Source of the DNA: Blastococcus sp. CT_GayMR20
Lineage (GTDB): Bacteria; Actinomycetota; Actinomycetes; Mycobacteriales; Geodermatophilaceae
Reading direction: 5' to 3'
Assembly (NCBI RefSeq): GCF_004570345.1
Contig: NZ_SPQM01000185.1
Coordinates: forward strand, 1 to 7,619
DNA length: 7,619 nucleotides
The position numbers and the translations under genes are program-made. Under the pieces are notes generated by a model, which did no database searches, was not told the DNA's origin, and saw nothing but the letters and a program-made list of their open reading frames with translations. Position 1 is the first letter of the stretch, and each line of letters starts with the position of its first letter. Of the stretch, positions 1 through 6,683 are shown one piece after another.

Positions 1-1
1 C

Positions 2-802
2 TCGAGCGCCGTCGGCCTGGGCGTGGAGCGGGCGTCGGAGACCCCCGGGGCCCTCATCGCCGCCGCGCTCACCGAACTGGCCGAGCGGCCGGTCCGCCTG
101 GTCCGCCTGGCCGTCTCGGGCGCGAAGTCCGTGGACCTCGACGAGCAGGTCGACCGGGCACTCACCGAGCAACCCGACGTCGCACTGATCATGATCGGCG
201 CGAACGACGTCACCAGCCGCATCCGGCCGGCGGTCTCGGTCCGGCACCTCGCCGACGCCGTCCGCCGGCTCACCGAGGCCGGCGCCGAGGTGGTCGTCGG
301 CACCTGCCCGGACCTCGGCACCATCCGCCCGATCGCCCAGCCGCTGCGGACCCTGGCCCGCCGCTGGAGCCGGCAGATGGCCGCCGCGCAGACGATCGCC
401 GTGGTCGAGGCCGGCGGGCGCACCGTCTCCCTCGGCTCGGTCCTCGGTCCGGCGTTCGCCTCGGACCGGGACATGTTCAGCGTCGACGAGTTCCACCCGA
501 GCGCCGTCGGCTACGCACAGGCCGCCGCCGTCCTGCTCCCGTCGGTCGCCGACGCCGTCGGCGTCTGGCCCGCCTCGGCCGACCGCGGTCGCCGGCCGAT
601 CCGTCGCGGCACCGTGAAGCCGGTCGCCCAGGCCGCCGCCCGGGCCGCCAGCCGGACGGGTACCGAGGTCCAGCCGGCCGAGGTCCGTGGCTCCGACACC
701 GGACCACGCGGACCGTGGGCCCTGCTGCGCCGCCGCCGGCCACCGGAGATCCCCACGCCCGAGGAGGCCGAGGAGGCCGCGGAGGCGCAGGTCGTGGGCT
801 GA
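2..802 (+). CDS. SGNH/GDSL-family hydrolase, 5'-truncated by the window edge
   Basis: Likely a serine esterase or lipase-like hydrolase of the SGNH fold; the substrate cannot be read from the sequence. The frame is open to the window edge and begins SSAVGLGVERASETPG, which fits the residues just after or within the GDS(S)xxxG nucleophile block, so the catalytic serine lies at or just outside the edge. The GTG at base 23 is therefore probably internal. Within the 266-residue fragment, block II is LAVSGAKS (Gly about 40), block III is the GAND motif at 66-69, and block V is DEFHPS, with catalytic Asp162 and His165. No signal peptide can be judged because the N-terminus is missing. After the catalytic His and a short closing helix there is a tail of about 75 residues, rich in Ala and Arg, with an RRRR stretch followed by an acidic EEAEEAAEA end; it is probably disordered. 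The thiolase follows 111 bp downstream on the same strand. Family is confident; role is unknown. Confidence 0.88.
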   Translation, partial: SSAVGLGVERASETPGALIAAALTELAERPVRLVRLAVSGAKSVDLDEQVDRALTEQPDVALIMIGANDVTSRIRPAVSVRHLADAVRRLTEAGAEVVVGTCPDLGTIRPIAQPLRTLARRWSRQMAAAQTIAVVEAGGRTVSLGSVLGPAFASDRDMFSVDEFHPSAVGYAQAAAVLLPSVADAVGVWPASADRGRRPIRRGTVKPVAQAAARAASRTGTEVQPAEVRGSDTGPRGPWALLRRRRPPEIPTPEEAEEAAEAQVVG

Positions 803-839
803 ACGGCCGCCGGCCGCGGGCAGGCGGCGTCGGGAGCGT

Positions 840-855
840 TACCGCGGGGTAGTTT
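840..855 (+). promoter_or_regulatory. Possible thiolase promoter -10 box with overlapping inverted repeat
   Basis: TACC-gcgg-GGTA (840-851) is a perfect 4-bp inverted repeat with a 4-bp spacer. It overlaps TAGTTT at 850-855, which fits the actinobacterial TAnnnT -10 pattern. The box lies about 58 bp before the thiolase ATG. No good -35 hexamer is visible at 16-18 bp. A palindrome over a -10 box is a typical repressor site, and TetR-family regulators commonly control fatty-acid degradation genes in actinobacteria, but the assignment is inference from a short motif. Confidence 0.3.
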
Positions 856-913
856 CGGGGATGACCCGACGTCCGGCGATCCGCGCCCGGACCCGCCTCA
901 TCGTGGAGGACCC

Positions 914-2134
914 ATGCCCGAAGCCGTCATCGTCGCCACCGCGCGCTCCCCCATCGGCCGCGCCTTCAAGGGGTCGCTCAAGGACCTCCGCCCCGACGAC
1001 CTGACCGCCACCATCGTCCGCGCCGCCCTGGACAAGGTGCCCGAGCTCGACCCGGCCGACATCGACGACCTGATGCTCGGCTGCGGCCTCCCCGGCGGGG
1101 AGCAGGGCCACAACATGGGCCGCGTCGTCGCCACCCTGCTCGGCATGGACCACCTGCCCGGGACGACGATCACCCGGTACTGCTCCTCGTCGCTGCAGAC
1201 CACCCGCATGGCCATGCACGCCATCAAGGCCGGCGAGGGCGACGTCTTCATCTCCGCCGGCGTGGAGATGGTGTCCCGGTTCGTGAAGGGCAACAGCGAC
1301 TCGCTGCCCGACACCCAGAACCCGGTCTTCACCGACGCGCAGACCCGGACCGCCAAGGTGGCCGAGAGCGGCGCCGACTCGTGGACCGACCCACGGGAGA
1401 ACGGCGACGTCCCCGACATCTACATCGCCATGGGCCAGACGGCGGAGAACCTGGCGCTGCTCAAGGACGTCTCCCGCCAGGAGATGGACGAGTTCGCCGT
1501 CCGCAGCCAGAACCTCGCCGAGAAGGCCATCAACGAGGGCTTCTGGGCGCGGGAGATCACCCCGGTCACGACGCCGGACGGCACCGTGGTCAGCAAGGAC
1601 GACGGCCCGCGCGCCGGCACCACCCTCGAGGCCATCTCGCAGCTCAAGCCGGTCTTCCGCCCCGACGGCCGGGCGACGGCGGGCAACGCGTGCCCCCTCA
1701 ACGACGGCGCGGCCGCAGTGATCGTCATGAGCGACACGAAGGCCCGCGAGCTCGGCCTGACCCCACTCGCGCGGATCGTCTCCACCGCGGTCACCGGCCT
1801 CTCGCCGGAGATCATGGGCTACGGCCCGGTCGACGCCTCCAGCCTCGCCCTCGAGCGCGCCGGCATGAGCATCGGCGACATCGACCTGGTCGAGATCAAC
1901 GAGGCCTTCGCCGCGCAGGTCATCCCGAGCTACCGCGATCTGGGCATCGACATCGACCGGCTGAACGTGCACGGCGGCGCGATCGCCGTCGGGCACCCCT
2001 TCGGCATGACCGGCGCGCGGATCACCGGCACGCTCATCAACGGGCTCCAGACCCGGGACAAGACGTTCGGCCTGGAGACGATGTGCGTCGGCGGCGGCAT
2101 GGGCATGGCGATGGTGCTGGAGCGCCTCTCCTAG
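914..2134 (+). CDS. Acetyl-CoA acetyltransferase (thiolase family)
   Basis: A complete 406-residue thiolase. It either condenses two acetyl-CoA to acetoacetyl-CoA or cleaves 3-ketoacyl-CoA with CoA in beta-oxidation, in the cytoplasm and normally as a dimer of dimers. All catalytic elements are visible: nucleophile Cys90 in TRYCSSSLQ, the NEAFAAQ block at 329-335, His361 in [16 protein letters not shown], and the acid/base Cys391 in CVGGGMGMA. The substrate-loop motif [12 protein letters not shown] (258-269) differs from the GNxSxxNDGAAA form of PhaA-type enzymes and resembles a widespread actinobacterial subgroup. Length is normal for the family. The ATG is supported by GGAGG at 905-909, four bases upstream. 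It sits 111 bp after the SGNH hydrolase gene, with a possible promoter between, and ends before a strong hairpin. Whether it works mainly in fatty-acid breakdown or in acetoacetyl-CoA synthesis cannot be settled here, since no fadB- or HMG-CoA-type partner is in the window. Confidence 0.95.
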   Translation: MPEAVIVATARSPIGRAFKGSLKDLRPDDLTATIVRAALDKVPELDPADIDDLMLGCGLPGGEQGHNMGRVVATLLGMDHLPGTTITRYCSSSLQTTRMAMHAIKAGEGDVFISAGVEMVSRFVKGNSDSLPDTQNPVFTDAQTRTAKVAESGADSWTDPRENGDVPDIYIAMGQTAENLALLKDVSRQEMDEFAVRSQNLAEKAINEGFWAREITPVTTPDGTVVSKDDGPRAGTTLEAISQLKPVFRPDGRATAGNACPLNDGAAAVIVMSDTKARELGLTPLARIVSTAVTGLSPEIMGYGPVDASSLALERAGMSIGDIDLVEINEAFAAQVIPSYRDLGIDIDRLNVHGGAIAVGHPFGMTGARITGTLINGLQTRDKTFGLETMCVGGGMGMAMVLERLS

Positions 2135-2162
2135 GAGCCCTGGACGAAGGCAGGACTGGACG

Positions 2163-2200
2163 ACGAAGGCCCGGCCCCCTCGCGGGGACCGGGCCTTCGT
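2163..2200 (+). terminator. Strong hairpin terminator after the thiolase gene
   Basis: ACGAAGGCCCGG (2163-2174) pairs perfectly with CCGGGCCTTCGT (2189-2200). Beyond one mismatch, CCCC (2176-2179) pairs with GGGG (2184-2187) around a TCGC loop. It begins 28 bp after the thiolase stop. There is no U-tract, which is common for actinobacterial terminators. It is symmetric and may also stop transcription from the opposite strand. Confidence 0.8.
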
Positions 2201-2206
2201 TCACGG

Positions 2207-2255
2207 CCCCGTCCCGGGTCCCGCCCTGAGCGTGCGAAGGGCGGGGAGGACGGGG
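2207..2255 (-). terminator. Hairpin terminator after the Bax1-I gene
   Basis: On the + strand CCCCGTCC (2207-2214) pairs with GGACGGGG (2248-2255). Inside it CCCGCCCT (2220-2227) pairs with AGGGCGGG (2238-2245), with a small asymmetric internal loop between the two stems. The structure starts 7 bp past the stop codon of the - strand Bax1-I gene, so it is best read as that gene's terminator. It lies 6 bp from the hairpin of the convergent thiolase gene. Confidence 0.65.
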
Positions 2256-2262
2256 TCCTTTC

Positions 2263-3084
2263 TCAGTCGCTGCTCTGCAGGTAGGACAGCAGGCGCAGGA
2301 TCTCCAGGTACAGCCAGATGACGGTCACGAGGAGACCGAAGGCGATGTACCAGGCGAACTTCGCCGGGGCGCCGCGGCGGATCGCCTCGTCGGCCATGTC
2401 GAAGTCGAGCAGCAGCGAGAACGCCGCCACACCGATCACGACGAGGCTGAAGACGATGGCGAGCGGGCCGCCGTCGCGCAGACCCAGGCCGCCGGGGGTG
2501 AAGAAGCTCGCGATCAGGTTGACCAGAACGAGCGCCAGCACGCCGAACAGTGCGCCGACGATCCAGCGGGTCAGCTTCGGGGTCACCCGGATGGCGCCGG
2601 TCTTGTAGACCACCAGCATGCCGAAGAAGACACCGAAGGTGCCGATCACCGCCTGCGTGACGATGTTGCCGCCCCAGTTGGCGGCGTAGAACTCACTGAT
2701 CGCGCCGACGAGGACGCCCTCGACGGCCGCGTAGGCGAGCGTGGCCGCCGGGTTGGCGATCTGCTTGAACGCGATCACCAGGCCGAGCACGAGGCCGACG
2801 ATGAGCGCCGGGACGAGCAGGGCGATGGCCATCGTGTCCGGCACGATCGCCCAGGTCGCCGCCGCGGCCAGGACGGTCACCAGGAAGGTGAGGCCCGTCT
2901 TGACGACGACGTCGTCCATCGTGAGGTAACGCGTGGTCGTCGCCGAGTACGGCGACGGGGCGGCATAGGGGTCGTGCTGGGCGGGCGCGCCGTACTGCGG
3001 CTGGGGCGTACCCCATCCGGCGTACTGCTGCTGGCCGTTGCCGGCACCGCTCAATCCCCGGAACGCCGGGTTGCTGCTGGGCAT
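2263..3084 (-). CDS. Bax inhibitor-1/YccA family membrane protein (Bax1-I type)
   Basis: A 273-residue integral membrane protein of the Bax1-I family, the actinobacterial relatives of TMBIM/BI-1 proteins. In that superfamily the Bacillus YetJ protein is a pH-sensitive calcium leak; the role of the actinobacterial form is not established. Residues 1-60 are a soluble Gln/Tyr/Pro-rich tail (GQQQYAGWG, PQPQYGAPAQ). Seven hydrophobic segments follow, at about 64-81, 85-106, 112-133, 141-160, 172-195, 206-227 and 243-267. The conserved LDFDMADEAI motif (226-235) leads into the last helix with IWLYLEILRLL. The ATG at 3084 is chosen because AGGGAG lies six bases upstream. The ATG at 3090 would directly abut that ribosome site, and the in-frame GTG further out at 3135 would add an unlikely leader. 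It converges on the thiolase gene, with a hairpin for each, and follows the tRNA gene 140 bp upstream on the same strand. Confidence 0.92.
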   Translation of the reverse strand: MPSSNPAFRGLSGAGNGQQQYAGWGTPQPQYGAPAQHDPYAAPSPYSATTTRYLTMDDVVVKTGLTFLVTVLAAAATWAIVPDTMAIALLVPALIVGLVLGLVIAFKQIANPAATLAYAAVEGVLVGAISEFYAANWGGNIVTQAVIGTFGVFFGMLVVYKTGAIRVTPKLTRWIVGALFGVLALVLVNLIASFFTPGGLGLRDGGPLAIVFSLVVIGVAAFSLLLDFDMADEAIRRGAPAKFAWYIAFGLLVTVIWLYLEILRLLSYLQSSD

Positions 3085-3112
3085 CGTCATCTCCCTGAGG
3101 TGACTGGTCGGG

Positions 3113-3140
3113 CCGTGGAGTCCACGGTGCTGCACTCCAC
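3113..3140 (-). promoter_or_regulatory. Palindrome with an extra half-site upstream of the Bax1-I gene
   Basis: CCGTGGA-g-TCCACGG (3113-3127) is a perfect 15-bp inverted repeat about a single central base. It lies 29-43 bp upstream of the chosen Bax1-I start. A third copy of the half-site, ACTCCAC, lies at 3134-3140 and can also pair with GTGGAGT at 3115-3121. The one-base centre makes a DNA-binding site more plausible than an RNA hairpin for the main palindrome, while the outer pairing (7 bp, 12-base loop) could form in RNA. Function is inferred from symmetry and position only. Confidence 0.35.
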
Positions 3141-3224
3141 TCGGTCAGGTCAACGCCCTGGGCCTCTCGGACGTTCCGGCGTGTCGCAGAGTTCCCCCGG
3201 GCGGGTGCCGCAGATCACCGAGCG

Positions 3225-3298
3225 TGCCCCCGGTCGGGATCGAACCGACACTCGGACCCTTTTAAGGGGCCTGCCTCTGCCGATTGGGCTACGGGGGC
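3225..3298 (-). tRNA. tRNA with anticodon UAA (leucine-like) but a short variable loop
   Basis: A 74-base cloverleaf reads on the - strand. The acceptor stem is GCCCCCG with CGGGGGC, seven perfect pairs. T8 and A9 follow. The D arm is GCC/GGC, a three-pair stem with an 11-base loop containing GG. The anticodon stem is GGCCC with GGGTC, with one G-T pair. The loop CTTAAAA places UAA at 34-36 (bases 3264-3262). The variable loop is CGAGT, and the T arm is GTCGG/CCGAC around TTCGATC. The discriminator is A, and CCA is not encoded. UAA reads UUA leucine codons. The D-arm layout with AATCGGCAGA, A14, a possible A15-U48 pair and A73 all match bacterial tRNA-Leu. The five-base variable loop does not, because normal tRNA-Leu has a long class II arm. 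That a tRNA gene is present is confident; charging with leucine is inference. Confidence 0.88.
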
Positions 3299-3520
3299 GT
3301 TCCTGCGCACGCTAGCGGGGGAACGGCGCCGGTGACGGGTGCCCGCACGGTGTCCCGGTCCGCCCGCGACCGGAAGGCACCCGAGCACCCGTTCCCGCGG
3401 CGCTGGACGGCACGCTCCCGGCCGCGCTCGCCCTCGCCTCCCCGTCGGCGGGGACGGCGCTGGCGTCGAGGCCGCGGTGAACGCGCTCGGGGCGGCGCGC
3501 GCAGCCCGGTGCGCCGGCGG
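3299..3520. other. Intergenic region between the NADH dehydrogenase and tRNA genes
   Basis: 222 bp without a supportable gene. It holds the possible tRNA promoter near 3309-3336. It also holds a six-pair hairpin, TCCCCG (3439-3444) with CGGGGA (3449-3454) around TCGG, about 66 bp past the NADH dehydrogenase stop, which could be a weak terminator for that gene. Short Ala-rich open frames cross it but have no ribosome site, no recognisable motif and no consistent frame. Confidence 0.5.
3309..3314 (-). promoter_or_regulatory. Possible -10 box for the tRNA gene
   Basis: On the - strand TAGCGT fits the TAnnnT pattern and ends 10 bases before the mature tRNA 5' end, a suitable distance for a short 5' leader. 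The best -35 candidate, GTCACC with a 16-bp spacer (3331-3336), matches TTGACA at only three positions, so the promoter call is weak. Confidence 0.33.
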
Positions 3521-4924
3521 TCAGGCGGACTCGGCCCTGGCCGACGGCGCCGCAGCCTGAGCCGGGGGCAGCTGTCCTGCCCGCCCCGTGTTCGCGGCGA
3601 ACACGAACTCGCGGCGGGGATCCTGCAGCTGGCCGAGGGAGATGACCTCGCGGCGGAAGACGGACGCGAGCGTCCAGTCGGCGATGACCCGCGCCTTCCG
3701 GTTGAACGTCGGTACCCGGCTCACGTGGTACGTCCGGTGCATGAACCAGGCCGGCCAGCCCTTGAGCTTCACGCCGTAGACCTGGGCGACGCCCTTGTGC
3801 AGCCCGAGGCTGGCGACGGATCCCACGTACTTGTGCCGGTAGAGGGCAGGCTCCTGACCGGCGAGCACGGCCACGATGTTGTCGGCCAGCCGCCTGGCCT
3901 GCCGGACGGCGTGCTGCGCGTTGGGGGCCGTGGTGGCTCCCGGCTCGTCCTTGGTGAGGTCCGGGACGGCGGCCAGGTCACCGGCAGCCCAGGCGTCGGG
4001 CATCCCGCGCACCTGCAGGGTCGCCTCGCACTCGACGCGGCCGCGGCCGTCGACCGGTAGGTCGGTGGCGGCGAGCACCGGGTTCGGCTTCGTCCCGGCC
4101 GTCCACACCAGCGTCTCGGTCGGGAACTCCTCGCCGTCGCTGAGCCGCACGACTCCGGCGTCGGAGATCGACTCGAGCCGGGTGTTGAGCCGGATGTCCA
4201 TCCCGCGGGCGGTGAGCTGGCGCACCGTCCAGGCGCCCATGTCGAGGTCGACCTCGGGGAGGATCCGCCCCATCGCCTCGACGAGGACCCACCGCATGTC
4301 GGCCGGCGACAGCCGCGGGTAGTAGTGCTCGATCGCGTAGCGGGCCATGTCCTCGAGCTCGGCGAACGCCTCGATGCCGGCGTAGCCACCGCCGACGAAC
4401 ACGAACGTCAGCGCCCGCGAACGCACCTCCGGGTCGTCGGTGGAGCTGGCCGCGTCGAGGCGGGCGAGGACGTGGTTGCGCAGGTAGATCGCCTCGCCCA
4501 CGTTCTTGAAGCCGATGCCGTGCTCGGCCAGACCCGGGATGGGCAGCGTGCGGGCCACCGAGCCCGCCGCCATGACGAGCACGTCGTAGGAGAGCTCGAA
4601 GACCTTGCCCTCGACCGGGGCGATGCGCGCGCGCTTCTGCGCGTGCGTCAGGCCGATGAGCGCGCCGGTGATCACCCGGCAGCGGTTCAGCGTGCGCCGC
4701 AGCGGGACGACCACGTGACGCGGCTCCACCGATCCGGCCGCCGCTTCGGGCAGGAACGGCTGGTAGGTCATGTGCGGCTGCGGATCGACGACGACGATCT
4801 CCGCGCGTCCGCGAGACAGCTTCTTCTGCAGCCGCAGCGCGGTGTAGAGACCGACGTAGCCACCCCCGACGACGAGGATGACCGGACGGGAGGACTCCGG
4901 GAAGCGGGTTCCGGGCTGAGCCAT
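3521..4924 (-). CDS. ndh: Type II NADH dehydrogenase (NDH-2), FAD-dependent
   Basis: A 467-residue single-subunit NADH:quinone oxidoreductase. It passes electrons from cytoplasmic NADH to membrane menaquinone without pumping protons. Two Rossmann folds are visible: the FAD site VVGGGYVGLYTALRLQ (GGGYVG at 20-25) and the NADH site FVFVGGGYAGIEA (GGGYAG at 178-183). TLVWTAGTKPNP (271-282) and the second flavin contact AAGDLA (313-318) follow. AQHAVRQ at 337-343 corresponds to the family's AQxAxQ quinone-site motif. The C-terminal part, with GWPAWFMHRTYH (389-400), is the region that anchors these peripheral enzymes to the membrane. A Pro/Ala-rich tail of about 25 residues ends the protein. The ATG gives the usual short leader before the FAD motif; no good ribosome site precedes it. 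It lies 44 bp after the uracil-DNA glycosylase gene and may be read from that operon, from its own promoter, or both. Confidence 0.95.
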   Translation of the reverse strand: MAQPGTRFPESSRPVILVVGGGYVGLYTALRLQKKLSRGRAEIVVVDPQPHMTYQPFLPEAAAGSVEPRHVVVPLRRTLNRCRVITGALIGLTHAQKRARIAPVEGKVFELSYDVLVMAAGSVARTLPIPGLAEHGIGFKNVGEAIYLRNHVLARLDAASSTDDPEVRSRALTFVFVGGGYAGIEAFAELEDMARYAIEHYYPRLSPADMRWVLVEAMGRILPEVDLDMGAWTVRQLTARGMDIRLNTRLESISDAGVVRLSDGEEFPTETLVWTAGTKPNPVLAATDLPVDGRGRVECEATLQVRGMPDAWAAGDLAAVPDLTKDEPGATTAPNAQHAVRQARRLADNIVAVLAGQEPALYRHKYVGSVASLGLHKGVAQVYGVKLKGWPAWFMHRTYHVSRVPTFNRKARVIADWTLASVFRREVISLGQLQDPRREFVFAANTGRAGQLPPAQAAAPSARAESA

Positions 4925-4931
4925 GCGCCAG

Positions 4932-4937
4932 AGCCTA
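4932..4937 (-). promoter_or_regulatory. Possible -10 box giving a leaderless ndh transcript
   Basis: On the - strand TAGGCT (TAnnnT) ends seven bases before the ndh ATG, the spacing at which transcription would start on the A of the start codon. The absence of a Shine-Dalgarno sequence at this start fits. No convincing -35 hexamer is present, so this remains tentative. Confidence 0.3.
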
Positions 4938-4968
4938 GGCCCGTCCACGGCCTCCGACGCGGTGAGGA

Positions 4969-5730
4969 TCAGCGGCCTGCGAGGTCGGTCGCCCGGGTCA
5001 GCACGGCGTCGAGCATCGGCTCGGTGAGCCGGCCGGTGAAGGTGTTCTGCTGGCTGACGTGGTAGCTGCCGAGCAGGGTCAACGGCCCGCGCGGACCGGC
5101 CAGCTCGACCTCCACGCCGTGCCCGAACGCGGGGCGGGGCCGCGGCAGGACGTAGCCGGCGCCGGCCAGGACCGGCCACAGCGCCGTCCAGCCGAACCCA
5201 CCGAGGACGACGACGACGCGAAGCTCCGGCAGCAGGGCCAGCTCCCGCGCCAGCCACGGTGAGCACGTGTCCCGCTCCTCGGGGGTCGGCGCGTTGTCCG
5301 GCGGTGCGCAGCGGACGGCGGCGGCGACGCGCACCCCGGTCAGCTCGAGGCCGTCGCCGATGTGGGTGGACGTCGGCTGGCTGGCGAGGCCGGCCCGCCA
5401 GAGCGCGGCGAAGATCCAGTCCCCGCTGCGGTCACCGGTGAAGACCCGGCCGGTCCGGTTGCCGCCGTGCGCGGCGGGTGCCAGGCCGACGACCGCGATG
5501 CGGGCGTCGGCGGGGCCGAGCCCGGGAACGGGCCGGCCCCAGTAGTCCTCGTCGCGGAAGGACGCGCGCTTGACCCGGGCGACCTCCTCCCGCCACGCGA
5601 CCAGCCGCGGGCAGGCGTAGCAGCCGGACACCCGGGCGTCGAGGACGGCGAGGTCGCGGACCCCGGCCGCCGACCGCACGACCCCGGCGCGGGTTCGCGT
5701 GACGGGGAACCCGCCCGCGTCCAGGGCCAC
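4969..5730 (-). CDS. Uracil-DNA glycosylase, family 5 (UDGb type, Fe-S cluster)
   Basis: A 253-residue base-excision repair enzyme that removes uracil, and in this family also hypoxanthine and other deaminated bases, from DNA. The family 5 signature is clear. Motif 1 is GLAPAAHGGNRTGRVFTGD (82-100), in which the catalytic polar residue of other UDG families is absent, as is known for UDGb. Motif 2 is GSYHVSQQNTFTGRLT (221-236). Four cysteines, Cys37 and Cys40 in CYAC, Cys141 in VRCAPP and Cys156 in DTCSPW, are placed as expected for the 4Fe-4S ligands. The GTG start at 5730 is five bases past the ppx stop and implies coupling. A second GTG at 5679 (MRSAAGVRDL...) would give 236 residues and also fits the family; neither has a strong ribosome site. 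It is downstream of ppx and upstream of ndh on the same strand. Deaminated cytosine is a plausible burden in so GC-rich a genome. Confidence 0.93.
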   Translation of the reverse strand: MALDAGGFPVTRTRAGVVRSAAGVRDLAVLDARVSGCYACPRLVAWREEVARVKRASFRDEDYWGRPVPGLGPADARIAVVGLAPAAHGGNRTGRVFTGDRSGDWIFAALWRAGLASQPTSTHIGDGLELTGVRVAAAVRCAPPDNAPTPEERDTCSPWLARELALLPELRVVVVLGGFGWTALWPVLAGAGYVLPRPRPAFGHGVEVELAGPRGPLTLLGSYHVSQQNTFTGRLTEPMLDAVLTRATDLAGR

Positions 5731-5735
5731 CGGCT

Positions 5736-6683
5736 TCAGCCCCGGGCGAGCCGCAGCGCGATGCCGTCGAGGATGTCGTGCTCGCTCACCACGACCTCGT
5801 CCCGGCCGAACTCGTCCATCAGCACTCGCAGGATGAGTGCCCCGGCGCCGATGACGTCCACCCGGCCGGGATGCATCACGGGCATGGCAGCCCGCCGCTC
5901 GCGGGTCGCCGCCAGCAGGTCGGCGGCCACCGCGCGCACCTGGTCGGCCGGGATGCGGGAGCCGTGGATGGCGTCGGCGTCGTAGGCGGGCAGGCCGAGC
6001 GCGATGGCGGCCACGGTGGTCACCGTCCCGGCGACGCCGACCAGGCTGGCCGCCTCGCCGACCGGGACCTCCGCGGTGACCTCGACCAGCGCCGCCCGGA
6101 CGTCGTCCTCGGCCCGGCGGACCTGCTCCGCCGTCGGCGGGTCGTCGTGCAGGTGGCGCTCGGTCAGCCGCACGCAGCCGATGTCGACCGAGCGCGCCGC
6201 GCGGACCCACGCGTCGCCCAGGACGAACTCGGTGGATCCTCCGCCGATGTCGACGACCAGGAACGGCGCGGCCGGTGCGGCGGTGCCGTGGGCCGCGGCA
6301 GCCGAGTCCAACGATGCCGTGGCGCCCACGAAGGAGAGCTCGGCCTCCTCGGTGCCGGGCACGACGTCGGGCCCGTGGCCGAGGACCGCCGCCACCATGC
6401 CCTCGAACTCGGCCCGGTTCGTGGCGTCCCGGGTGGCGCTGGTGGCCACCATCCTGACCGCGGTCGCGCCGAGATCGCGCGCCTCGGCGGCGTACTCGAC
6501 CAGGACCTTGCGGGTGCGCTCGATGGCCTCCGGCGCCAGCCGTCCGCTGGCGTCGACGCCCTGGCCGAGCCGCACGACCTCCATCCGGCGGTGCAGGTCG
6601 GTGTGCGCCCCGTCGGCCGGGACGTCGGCGACCAGTAGCCGGATGGAGTTGGTGCCGCAGTCGATGGCCGCCACCCGCGTCAC
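5736..6683 (-). CDS. ppx: Ppx/GppA family exopolyphosphatase, short single-core form
   Basis: A 315-residue phosphatase of the actin-like ASKHA fold that removes terminal phosphate from polyphosphate and, in some members, from pppGpp. Motifs in order: AAIDCGTNSIRLL (5-17, phosphate-1 loop), TSATRDATN (81-89), GTEEAELSF (110-118, with the catalytic-region glutamates), VVDIGGGSTEF (143-153, phosphate-2 loop), VGVAGTVTT (215-223), VDVIGAGALIL (275-285) and SEHDILDGIA (300-309). It lacks the C-terminal HD-like extension of E. coli Ppx (about 500 residues) and matches the short mycobacterial type (Rv0496, Rv1026). The GTG start at 6683 is chosen because it overlaps the upstream stop as GTGA, has GGAGG seven bases before it, and begins right at the conserved MTRVAAIDCGTNS. 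It is the third gene of the operon. Polyphosphatase versus pppGpp activity cannot be told from the sequence. Confidence 0.93.
   Translation of the reverse strand: MTRVAAIDCGTNSIRLLVADVPADGAHTDLHRRMEVVRLGQGVDASGRLAPEAIERTRKVLVEYAAEARDLGATAVRMVATSATRDATNRAEFEGMVAAVLGHGPDVVPGTEEAELSFVGATASLDSAAAAHGTAAPAAPFLVVDIGGGSTEFVLGDAWVRAARSVDIGCVRLTERHLHDDPPTAEQVRRAEDDVRAALVEVTAEVPVGEAASLVGVAGTVTTVAAIALGLPAYDADAIHGSRIPADQVRAVAADLLAATRERRAAMPVMHPGRVDVIGAGALILRVLMDEFGRDEVVVSEHDILDGIALRLARG

Noticed and set aside
839..1996. Long open frame of 385 codons on the - strand opposite the thiolase
   Set aside because: It is antisense to a complete gene with all catalytic motifs, its translation is a run of Asp/Val/Gly/His without domains, and such frames are common opposite GC-rich genes.
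3124..3153. TTGACC on the - strand as a -35 box for the Bax1-I gene
   Set aside because: The hexamer is good, but at 17-18 bp there is only GCACCG or CACCGT, which does not fit a -10 box.
3225..3298. tRNA 3' end as an integration (att) site
   Set aside because: No integrase and no second copy of the tRNA 3' sequence in the window, and the flanking genes are core genes in a normal order.
3339..3560. Ala-rich + strand frames after the tRNA that could be a small gene or frameshifted remnant
   Set aside because: Protein-like composition switches frame near 3470, no ribosome site or family motif is visible, and the end overlaps the conserved ndh reading frame. Chance in GC-rich DNA is the simpler reading.
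5778..6638. Open frame of 286 codons on the + strand opposite ppx
   Set aside because: Low-complexity translation antisense to a clearly conserved gene; no ribosome site or motif.
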